A DNA stretch of 37,547 bases, from assembly GCA_033557835.1 (NCBI GenBank), contig JAWQRO010000507.1, positions 1 to 37,547 on the forward strand, read 5' to 3'. The notes below the pieces were generated by a model. It had not been told where the DNA came from, did no database searches, and saw nothing but the letters and a program-made list of their open reading frames with translations. The position numbers and the translations under genes were made by a program. The stretch comes from Helochares maculicollis. Taxonomy: Eukaryota; Arthropoda; Insecta; Coleoptera; Hydrophilidae. Of this stretch, positions 19,965 through 29,737 are shown in pieces (the stretch's first letter is position 1; every line of letters starts with the position of its first letter).

Positions 19965-22900
19965 ATCTCCCTACATTATAGATATACGAATTTTTTCGCA
20001 CTTAACACAGCCAATGACTATCGAAAAAATGGTGGCAAAAGCTCAACGAATATAAGCCACAAAGGAGAGAGAAGCGGCGCATTTTTGCTCGGTTTTCATT
20101 TCAATGCTTTATATTATAAACGATCTAAGGTATCAACTTGCATCAGTTTTATTATTTATACACGAGGAAACTTAGCAAATTATGCTTTACGAATAAAAAT
20201 AGGCGCATTTGAAGTGCCCTCGCGCTTTGAATTTATGTCGACTAAGAATTTTAACACTAAAGAAAGGAAAAATGTTTGCGACAATTTATGAACATTATAG
20301 ACATACAAATTTTATCGCTATTTCAAAGAATCGTCTTCTTTTCTGCACGTAAAACAGCTGACGAGTACCAAAAACGGTTGCAAAAGCGCAACGAGTTTGA
20401 ACCCCAGCGGAGAAAGAAGCGGTGCACGTTTGCTCGGTTTTTAATTCAATGTCTTGAATTATAAACGATCGAAGGTAACAACTTGCATCAGTTTTATTAT
20501 TTATACACGAGAAAACTTAGCAGATTATGCATTTGCGAATAAAAATAAGCGTATTTGACGAGCTTTAGCGCGTTTAATTTATGTTGACTAAGAATTTTAA
20601 ACCCAACGAAAGGAAAAATGTATACGGCCATTTATATACATTATAGACTTACAAATTTTATTGCAATTTCAAAGAATCGTCTTCTTTTTCACACGTAACA
20701 TAGCTGGTGAGTATCATAAACGGTTGCAAAAGCGCAACGAAGTTGAACCCCAGTGCAAAGAGAAGCAGCGCATGTTTGAAAGATTTTTAATTCAATGCCT
20801 TAAACTATAAACGATCTAAGGTATCAACTTGCATCAGTTTTATTATTTATACACGAGAAATCTTAATAGATTATGCAATTACGAATAAATTGAAGAGCTT
20901 TAGCGCGTTGAATTTATGTCGACTAAGAATTTTAAGACTAAAGAAGGGAAAAATGTATACGGCCATTTATATACATTATAGACATACAAATTTTATCGCA
21001 ATTTCAAAGAATCGTCTTCTTTTTCACACGTGACATAGCTGGCGAGTATCAGAAACGATTGCAAAAGCGCAATGAAGCTGAACCCCAGTGGAAAGAAAAG
21101 CGGCGCACGTTTGAGCGGTTTTTAATTCAATGTCTTAAATTGTAATCGATCTAAGATATCAACTTACATGAGTTTTATTATTTATACACGAGAAATCTTA
21201 ACAGATTTATGCATTTACGAATAAATTGAAGTGCTTTAGCGCGTTGAATTTATGTCGTCTAAGAATGTTAAGACTAAAGATGAGAAAAATGTATGCGGCA
21301 ATTTATATACACTATAGACATACAAATTTTATCGCAATTTTAAAGAATAGTTTTCTTTTTCACACGTAACATAGCTGGTGAGTATCAGAAACGGTTGCAA
21401 AAGCGCAATGAAGTTGAACCCCAGTGGAAGAGAAGCGGTGCACGTTTGCTCGGTTTTTAATTCAATGTCTTGAATTATAAACGATCTAAGGTATCAACTT
21501 GCATCAGTTTTATTATTTATATACGAGAAATCTTAACAGATTTTGCATTTTTCAATGTCTTGAATTATAAACGATCGAAGGTAACAACTTGCATCAATTT
21601 TATTATTTATACACGAGAAAACTTAGCAGAATATACATTTGCGAATAAAAATAAGCGTATTTGACGAGCTTTAGCGCGTTTAATTTATGTTGACTAAGAA
21701 TTTTAAACCCAACGAAAGGAAAAATGTATACGGCAATTTATATACATTATAGACATACAAACTTTATTGCAATTTCAAAGATTAGTCTTCTTTTTCACAC
21801 GTAACATAGCTGGTGAGTATCATAAACGGTTGCAAAAGCGCAACGAAGTTGAACCCCAGTGCAAAGAGAAGCAGCGCATGTTTGAAAGGTTTTTAATTCA
21901 ATGCGTTAAACTATAAACGATCTAAGGTATCAACTTGCATCAGTCTTATTATTTATACACGAGAAATCTTAATAGTTTATGTAATTATGAATAAATTGAA
22001 GTGCTTTAGCGCGTTGAATTTATGTCGACTAAGAATTTTAAGACTAAAGAAGGGAAAAATGTATACGGCAATTTATATACACTATAGACATACAAATTTT
22101 ATCGCAATTTCAAAGAATCGTCTTCTTTTTCACACGTGACATAGCTGGTGAGTATCAGAAACGGTTGCAAACGCGAAACGAATTTAAACTCCAGCGGAAA
22201 GCGAAGCGGTGCACATTTGCTCGGTTTTTAATTCAATGTTTTAAATTATAAACGATCTAAGGTAGCAACTTACATCAGTTTTATTATTTATACACGAGAA
22301 ATCTTAAGAGATTATGCATTTACGAATAAATTGAAGTACTTTAGCACGTTTAATTAATGTCGACTAAAGAATTTTAAGACTAAAAAAGGGAAAAATGTAT
22401 ACGGCAATTTATATACATTATAGACAAACACATTTTATTGCAATTTCAAAGAATCGTCTTCTTTTTCGCACGTAAAACAGCTGGTGGGCATCAGAAACGA
22501 TTGAAAAGTGGAAAGAAAAGCGGCGCACGTTTGCGCGGTTTTTAATTCAATGTCTTAAATTGTAAACGATCTAAGATATCAACTTACATCAGTTTTATTA
22601 TTTATACACGAGAAATCTTAACAGATTTATGCATTTACGAATAAATTGAAGTGCTTTAGCGCGTTGAATTTATGTCGACTAAGAATCTTAAGACTAAAGA
22701 AGAGAAAAATGTATACGGCAATTTATATAAACTACAGACAAACAAATTTTATCGCAATTTTAAAGAATCGTTTTTTTTTTCACACGTAACATAGCTGGTG
22801 AGTATCAGAAACGGTTGCAAAAGCGCAACGAAGTTGAACCCCAGTGGAAGAGAAGCGGTGCACGTTTGCTCGATTTTTAATTCAATGTCTTAAATTGTAA

Positions 22901-23075
22901 TCGATCTAAGGTATTAGCTTGCATCAGTTTTATTATTTATACACGAAGAACTTTAGCATATTGTGCATTTACGAATAAGAATAAGCGTATTTGAAGTGCT
23001 CTAGCGCGTTGAATTTATGTCGACTAAAAATTTAGAAACTAAAGAAAATAAAAATGTATACCGCAATTTACACAT
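19965..23075. repeat. ~335-346-bp satellite array with higher-order structure
   Basis: The marker CGATCTAAG or CGATCGAAG falls at 20121, 20466, 20812, 21147, 21482, 21572, 21918, 22253, 22567 and 22902. The intervals are 345, 346, 335, 335, 90, 346, 335, 314 and 335 bp. Shared blocks: CATCAGTTTTATTATTTATA, GTCGACTAAGAATTTTAAGA, AATGTATACGGCAATTTATA, AAGAATCGTCTTCTTTTTCA and GTTGCAAAAGCGCAACG. Unit subtypes recur in order: the CGATCGAAGG unit at 20466 matches 21572, and the TTAATAG unit at 20812 matches 21918. The 21147 unit matches 22567, and the 21482 unit matches 22902. This indicates duplication of a block of several units. Confidence 0.95.
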
Positions 23076-24284
23076 GATACTTTCACCAAAAATATTGCTT
23101 AAACGACGTCATGCGTCTTGTATATTTGTTATGTAGTACTTGCATTCCTTGATATTCTTACTTTACTTGCAATAATTCGGTTAGTAGATATTTAGGTAAA
23201 TAATCTACTCATTAAAGAAATTTAATGCGTGCAGCTTAAGCGAGATGCATAACAATCAGCAATTGCCGTTTATTGCCAAATACTCGTTTTTGCCCACATT
23301 TTTTACACTGCAAATATAGATTGATTTGCGGTGTTTGTCGTAATCAAGTTTTTGTGGCAGAAAAAGGTATTTTAAAGCAATATTACGAAGTCTCGGTCTG
23401 CTGGATAAAGAAATGCCAGAAGCAATTTAATGTGTTGAAGTAAAACGTGACTTTAGAAGTTGCTTATGACTAGGAAATAATGCCTACAAATGAGGTAGTA
23501 GCCTTTACATAAACAATGCATGTGTCTTGATGAGCAACTGCAGACTTCAACTGTACCAACTAATGCTGAGGCTATACTCAAATGGGATTCTTATCATCTG
23601 GAATTGCGCCGCCAAATCGTATGCAAGTAATCCTTACAAAGGAAAATTGAAAGTAATAGCTATCTAAAAATAATGGAAAATAAGCGAGACGTTGGAAATG
23701 AGATTTTTTAAAATTGACGTACCATGTACGCGTGATAGCCGTCTGAGCCGCAGTCTCTCCCCGTTTCCATACCATCGGTGCCGCCGCCGTCACGCGCCGC
23801 CGGGAAACTTATTGCTTAATTGGTCGGATGAAGAGATGAAGGGCGGCGAGTTAATTATTGTATTAATGGGGGCTTAAACTATACGTCGGCTCTTATTGTT
23901 ATCAAATAATGATAATTTCGGAAGGAAATTCGAATCGACCGGAAGTTAATTGCTTTTTCCTTGCATTTGAAGATTAGAGTCCGCCAGTCCATTTTCAATT
24001 TTTCCCCGCCAGGAGCAAGAATGCATCGGGCTGCAGCAGGTGCGGCGTCTGCAGTTGCACACGGAAAACCGCTTCGGATTAAGAGGGCTGATGTGGCGCC
24101 CTCATTCTCCCCAACCGACTTGGGATTGAGAGGTTATTTATTGTTACGATATGAGAATGGAAATGTTGGGCCAGAGGTCAGGGATGAAAATGAGGTATTG
24201 TAACTTTTAGTTTACTAACAGTAAACTCTCCACCAAAGCGGTACTGTTCAGTCTGTTTTGTCCAAATTCGGGACCTTCCTCAAA
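23076..24284. other. No gene recognised
   Basis: Apparently unique sequence, with a GC-richer patch at about 23720-24110 (CCGCCGCCGTCACGCGCCGCC and neighbours). Two overlapping-strand open frames of 60-80 codons there match no family. A promoter or exon cannot be supported from the sequence alone. Confidence 0.35.
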
Positions 24285-24440
24285 TATCCGAAGATCTCCA
24301 CTTCACATTCTCTTGTACATGCATGGGAAGGACATTCACTAGCGGACTTATAGGGTGTGTCAATGACTTCCTACATTTACTGTCTTGAACTAATATTTGA
24401 AAAAAATCTGGATGACACGTCAATTTGTCGCTTCTGTGGC
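24285..24440 (+). repeat. Dispersed relative of the 29-32 kb array monomer
   Basis: The blocks CACATTCTCTTGTACATG, then the CACTAGCGGACTTATAG block, ACTTCCTAC and ATGACACGTCAATTTG appear here in the same order as in the array units (CAACATTCTCTTGTACATG, CACTAACGGATTTATAG, ACTTCCCACC, AAGACACGTCAATTG; for example 29420-29575). It lies directly upstream of mar-C. Confidence 0.65.
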
Positions 24441-24539
24441 ATCATGATTTTCTTCGCTAAGTGTGACTACACGTGTTGGTACTGTATGCATCTCAGATGA
24501 ATAAATATGCCATAGTTTGCATGAAGAATTGCATGTAAA

Positions 24540-25195
24540 AGAGTTGTTAGAAACGAAACAAGTTTCTCAGCGCAATTTAGACCATGTCACTATGAATAAA
24601 ATTGATTTTCTGCGACGTTCCATAACAATGGAAGAAACTTGAATTAGCCACCATGATCCTAAATTCCTAAGATAAGCAGGAATATTTGCAATGGACTGAA
24701 GCTGGTCGTGTACTTCCAAAGCAGACTAAGAGAACGATCAGCAAAAAAGGCTGTGCTTTTTGTCTTTCGGGACTTCGAAGGAATTTTGTCAACCATTTGA
24801 GAAGAGCTGAAACCATTAAGTCAACATATTATTGTAATCTTTGGATCGCTTACAAAGGTATTCGTGGCCTGGTTTACGAACAAAAAAAGTCTTGTTCCAT
24901 CAGGACAATGCACATGTCCATACAAGAGTCTCGACCATGGCAACATTCAATAAATTAAAGTTGAACATCCTGCTTATTCACCAGATTTGGCGTTTAGAGA
25001 ATTCTTTCTCTTGAAACTTGAAACGATTCTTTCGTGGAAGACGTTTTTCATCGGTTGAAGAGGTTACAGCAGTCATAGAACAGTATTTTATAGATTTACC
25101 AGAATCTCACTTTCATGATGGAATTCACTGGTTGACAAAAACCTGGACTAAATGTATCGATTTTTTTGGTGACTATATTGAATAAAGAAGTGGCT
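24540..25195 (+). pseudogene. mar-C: mariner transposase pseudogene, irritans-like
   Basis: The plus strand reads, across frameshifts, ELLETKQVSQRNLD, DFLRRSITMEET (first catalytic Asp changed to Glu at TMEET, normally TMDET), then SHHDPKFL and QWTEAGRVLPKQTKRTISKK. Later come HLRRAETIKSTYYCNL, KKVLFHQDNAHVH with the second catalytic Asp, GRRFSSVEEVTAVIEQYF, and a C-terminus KTWTKCIDFFGDYIE with its stop at 25183-25185. The PPYSPDLAPSD block survives only as a shifted remnant near 24970-25010. The N-terminal HTH region is missing. I found no convincing inverted repeats; the upstream side runs into the array-monomer relative, so the 5' end is probably lost. Confidence 0.85.
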
Positions 25196-25199
25196 TAGA

Positions 25200-25507
25200 A
25201 TAAATTGACTCCATTTTCATATAAAGGCCAGAACACTTTTCACGCAACCTCTAACACGATTGCTTTCTCCAAAAACTATTTTTTTCTAAGATTTTGAAGG
25301 TACTTAGCAAAAACAAAGTATTCGATTGTATGTTCTCCTTCGGAGAGTTTCCTGCATGGATTTAAGCAATAATTGAAAGGCCTATTCTTAAATTCTCATG
25401 TCTTTACTTTTATTTGTAACTAGCACAAAGGGAAACCAATGTTAGATCCAAGCTTTTTGACTATTGAAAATAGTCGATATTACAGCTGAAAATTCAACTT
25501 AATTCAA
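25200..25507. other. Short spacer, nothing recognised
   Basis: Sequence between the end of mar-C and DR917 copy 2; no inverted-repeat end of mar-C was found here. Confidence 0.4.
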
Positions 25508-26423
25508 ATTCCCGTATAAATATATGCACGGCAGTAAGTACAACTAATAATTATAAAACTACAAACACTGACATGCGCTGCAGAATTAAACGCAAAAGTT
25601 TTAATATTTATAATTAATACTAACGTCAATATCTATATTCAACACATTAGTATATTCAATTATTTTTCAGTACATATATATCATCGGAATATTTTTAATA
25701 TTTCTTTATGTGATGTACAATACTTTGTATTTAAAAACATACTCTTATTTAGGCTGCAATATGGAACGCTTGAAAATACCCTTTACGAAGGCTTGAATAT
25801 TAAACTGTGAATTCACAACTAAAGGAAGGGTCCAATTTTAGTATATAAATTCATAACTAAACAATTAACCGTCATAGTAAAGTCCCACTTTCGGTTTTCA
25901 AATTTACATGCTATATTTTCCATGCATTTGTGTAACATTTTTGTAAAATTTTTCATTCCAAAGCCTACTAAAATTGGAATTTTTAAAATTATAAGAATAG
26001 CACTTCTGGTGCTCTGATCATGTTAAAAATGTATATCTGTGGGTTTTTTGTGATAATTAAGATGTGCACGCAATTTCAATTGGATAGCAAAATTTTAAAA
26101 ACTACTTTACTTGAAAAAATTTAAAAGCTGTATAGGTAAACGGGTATTTCCGGTAGTCTTACATGCCTCAAAAGTTGATGCTGATCTAAGTTTTTGCAAT
26201 AATGGCCGCATACCAAATTTCATTGCTCCAGCTCAAACGGTCTGACCGCTATTGTGTTTAAATACGCACACACATAGGTACACACACACAGACAACATGC
26301 CAAAAATGATTAAAATGGATTCAGGGGCACTCAAAACGTGGATATCCGTAAAAATCTCGAAGTCGAATTTTTTCATTATCCCAATACCTTCCTTTTACTA
26401 TACTTCGTATAATATACGGGAAT
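25508..26423 (+). repeat. DR917 dispersed repeat, copy 2
   Basis: A 916-bp segment, collinear with copy 1 (917 bp). It starts ATTCCCGTATAAATATATG and ends TATACGGGAAT, an 11-bp perfect inverted repeat between its ends. A hairpin TATAC-TTC-GTATA lies at 26399-26411. A CA-rich microsatellite at about 26265-26295 sits where copy 1 has a shorter CA run. No conserved reading frame. Confidence 0.82.
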
Positions 26424-26838
26424 GTAAAAATGAAAATTATGACGGTAAAGTCCCACTTCCGAGTTTCATATTTACACGTAGCTTTTTGCTATTGCTATAT
26501 TTTCCATGTTTAGCATTTGTGTAACATTTTTGTAAAATTTTTCATTCCAAAGCTTAGCAAATTGGACTTTCAGTGTTCCGATCAAGTCAACATCTTACAA
26601 CGATTATTTTCTCAAACATTTTTAACATGAGTGCAAGACTACAACTCGAAAGCTTTGTCTTAACGGCTTGTTGACTTGAAATATTCGAGGCCTGCTCAGA
26701 TTGACTCCCACTTTCGGCACTCCTACATTAAAATAGATGCTGCATCAGGATTTTGCGATAATGGGGCGATCCATCAAAGTCATTTTCTTAATAATTGCAA
26801 CACTTTCCGTTACTATGCTTCGCATAGTTTACGGAAAT
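26424..26838 (+). repeat. DR917 copy 3, partial, in tandem with copy 2
   Basis: Directly after copy 2 the sequence resumes in the middle of the repeat (ATTATGACGGTAAAGTCCCA corresponds to about 5785 in copy 1) and runs to a right end TTTACGGAAAT at 26828-26838. It is about 130 bp shorter than the matching part of copy 1. Its end hairpin is ACTATGC-TTC-GCATAGT (26812-26828). A 93-codon open frame here (26676-26957) has no counterpart in the other copies. Confidence 0.65.
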
Positions 26839-28980
26839 GTGACAACCAAAGAAGCTACAGTGCTAAAAACTTATTTAAGATGCTTATTTTAACATTTGAA
26901 GTCCGTACTAGCATAGTTCGGTCACCTTGGGGTGAACTAGAGGCACTTGCGAGCTGAAATTACATTCAGGTCAAGCGCAGATGTAGCGCAGTGTTCTGGT
27001 CCCAATAAAGACAACTTGTTTTTGGAGAATTCTGCCATAAAGCGTCTCAATTGCTGGCAGGAATGCCGCCATTATCATTACTATAGATGCGGCGGTCATT
27101 TTCTTCCGAACGCACCACTAAGGGCGAAATAATATCATTTTTAGATCATTTACTTCTGATCGTAATAATAAATAGGCTTTCGAACTTCGGTTACTGACTT
27201 GCCATAAAAACAGATTTTCATTGAAAGAATCCGGAATTACCGATAAACGGAGTTCATATTTTTTATACGCGTGCTGCAACATAATATCTCTTATGATTAT
27301 AGTACAACATTTTCATTTCGAGCGCGGGGAAACTTCCTCCCTCTTATTTTTATCCAACTTTGCTTAAATTGGAAACTTGATATTTTTGTATAGTTCGCGA
27401 AATTTGTTTAGTTTGCTTGATTATGGCGGCAAAATAGTTATATAAAAAAGAAGGAACGGGCGCGAACAGAACGTGATAAACAAGCAGCATCGATGCTTTA
27501 AAAAGCAGACTGTAGCAAAGCGTGATATGTAACTGAGCATGAGAATTACAACCGGAAAAGAGACAGTAATAGGAAAAGAGAGGTGTTGCAAATCCAAGGA
27601 AGCGTTGTTAGCAGCAAATAAACACAAAACAGCATTGTCGATATTTGTAAATGTACGAACGCTTTTACTCATCACTTGCCTACACGGTACGGCCGAGGGG
27701 ATGTTTTTTAAGAAGAGAGGGTGTTATCCGGATTCCTTATTTTATTTTCGATATTTATTGATTAGAAAGCCCTTTTCCCGGCGCGTTTTGTTTTATACCG
27801 TGTTTCTTCCGACAAATAAAAGTTTGAGTAGCAAATCAATCAAACGCTTAAAAAGTTCTTGAAATCAAGCCGATTTCCAGCAGAACTAACTAAACGAGAA
27901 ATATCTTTTTTATCAACAAATGTGAAACGTCGACTTTTTCGTGCATAAGCATATTCGTGTCGAACTCCCTCTCATTTATACCGTTTCGTTAACTTTTCTT
28001 TCAGTTTCGACACTTGCTGCTCGCTAAAGCTCAGTTCACACGACACGGAAACAATTTTCGCTTTAGAATCACTCTTCATATTTCAATGCCAAGACAGGAA
28101 TCGCAACGATCATTACTGTCGTTTCGCGAAGAGCTTGTTTTGCGAGGTGCCCATTTTGTGAAGAAACCGTTTTCATAAAATGACAGTGACATCACAGCAA
28201 CGACAGAAGTGTGGCTAAGGTAATTAAACTTACACTTAATTTCTCGGCTTGATCGATTCGTGCTTCTTGCAGGTTGCATAGCTGCTGCATTACAATACTA
28301 AGTACCCTAGTTGCTTAACTGGTCGTTGATCAAAGCTTTGCGAAGCAGCAAAAGGTAGCAGAGGCAAACAAAATCAAAGCCATCGCGATAAAAACCTTAT
28401 TGCTATAAAAACCGAAACCGAAACCGAAACTCTAAGATGTTAGAAAATCAAAGCTGTCATCGTAAAAATCAAACTAACGACCATAAACGTCAAAAATTTC
28501 AAAGTTGTCATCATAAAAGGAGAGCGGGGCCGCCTTGCCTAAAAATCGCAGCTCGCCTCGAAACAAGTAAAACAACCGAAAAACAAGTAAAATTCAAATA
28601 ACGGATCCGTACCCTAAATGAAATTTGCATCGCGCTACGTGCATTAATATCATTTCCTCTTTGACAAAGGAAAAGTGAAATGAAATTAATTTTGCCGGGG
28701 GCCGAGTGTTTATTTTTAAATTCCAAATATGAGACCAATATCCTATTAATATTTTTTATTCCTTGCTTTATGGCCTCCCAAGGCGCCTGCCGATAAATTG
28801 AACGTCACCGTCGAGAAGTATCCGTGACTCTGTTTTGCCCTCCCTAAAACTTCTTTATTAGTTTTGTAAATTGAACAGCACTTTACTACGTTTTGTGTAC
28901 GCCTTTCGCTCTTCGACCCGCTTCCCACTTCCCCCCAACTTTTCAAATGAAGGTCAGCTGCCACAGTGACCCGAAACGCA
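26839..28980. other. Long stretch without recognised features
   Basis: Apparently unique. At 28405-28435 there is a short (CCGAAA)n run, and at 28360-28520 a few degenerate repeats of AAAATCAAAGCTGTCATCGT. A 107-codon plus-strand frame (27539-27862) and several shorter ones match no family I know. Confidence 0.35.
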
Positions 28981-29145
28981 AAGAAAATCTGAATCTAAAA
29001 TGAGAAATCCCTCAACGCAACGCAGTCTCCTACTTTGGACAAATTATTTGTGGATTCCATGCAGGTGGGATTTTATTTATTTCGGCTAGCAAGATGGGAT
29101 TAAAGTGATCTAGGTGGGCTGTATCGATCTGACCTGACCTTACTT

Positions 29146-29289
29146 GGTCATCCCTACACGACCTTACTCGGTTGTCTCTATACGACCTTACTTGGTCGTC
29201 TCTATACGAACTTAGTCGGTCGTCTCTATACAACCATACACGGTCGTCTCCATACAACCTTACTCGGTCGTCTCTACATGACCTGTCCT
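29146..29289. repeat. 24-bp hairpin minisatellite inside array unit 1
   Basis: Six copies at an exact 24-bp step (29146, 29170, 29194, 29218, 29242, 29266). The consensus is GGTCGT-CTCTAT-ACGACC followed by a 6-base spacer such as TTACTC. The two 6-base arms are inverted repeats with a 6-base loop; several copies carry one wobble or mismatch. Similar clusters sit in the later units at about 29890-30000, 30610-30725, 31335-31475 and 32100-32195. Confidence 0.9.
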
Positions 29290-29636
29290 GATTTGTTATG
29301 TAACCTCCCTTGGTCTATGTTTGTTTGGCTGAAATCTACAGGGTGCCAATTAAAATACCTTCCCACGCTTAAAGTCTCGATCCCCTCAATTAATACAAAA
29401 CATCCTCCCTCCCAACATATTTGGAGATCTGGATTCAACATTCTCTTGTACATGAATACGAAGGAAAAACACTAACGGATTTATAGAGCTTGTCTATCTT
29501 AAAACTTCCCACCTTGCGCGCCTTAATCCCTGCAAATAGTATTAAAATTTGGAAAGACACGTCAATTGTAATATGAAGGGGAAGAGAGAGGGCATATGTC
29601 TCAAATACTAAAAGCGCAAGCTTAAAATTTTGTTTT

Positions 29637-29737
29637 GTCAAGACTTGTGAACTCTGGTTTCAACGTTTCAAAAGTGGCGTTTTGAATGTTATTGACAAAG
29701 AACGTGAAAATTGACCAAAATGTTTGAAGACGCTGAA
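29637..29737 (+). pseudogene. Mariner transposase scrap captured in array unit 1
   Basis: The plus strand reads VKTCELWFQRFKS and then, with small changes, NVIDKEREN-stop-PK, followed by a frame-shifted FEDAE stretch. This matches mar-A between about 1327 and 1423 (VKTCERWFQCFK ... NRPKQFEKDE). The stop replaces the Arg codon of the mariner. Equivalent pieces occur in the next units at about 30357-30457, 31076-31176 and 31829-31930; their stop is TGA or TAA, or in the last copy the codon is changed. They are passengers of the satellite, not genes. Confidence 0.85.

Noticed and set aside
20085..21664. Open frames of 60-68 codons within the 335-346-bp satellite
   Set aside because: Other units of the same satellite have stops and frameshifts in the corresponding frame.
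23692..24203. GC-richer patch with open frames, possible host exon or promoter
   Set aside because: No recognisable domain, splice pattern or promoter element; frames on both strands look equally open.
26399..26411. loxP-like CTTCGTATA half site
   Set aside because: The 8-base spacer and second 13-base arm of a recombinase site are absent; the motif is the DR917 end hairpin.
28405..28435. (CCGAAA)n run resembling an interferon-response element
   Set aside because: Insects lack the IRF proteins that read such a motif; it is a simple hexamer repeat.
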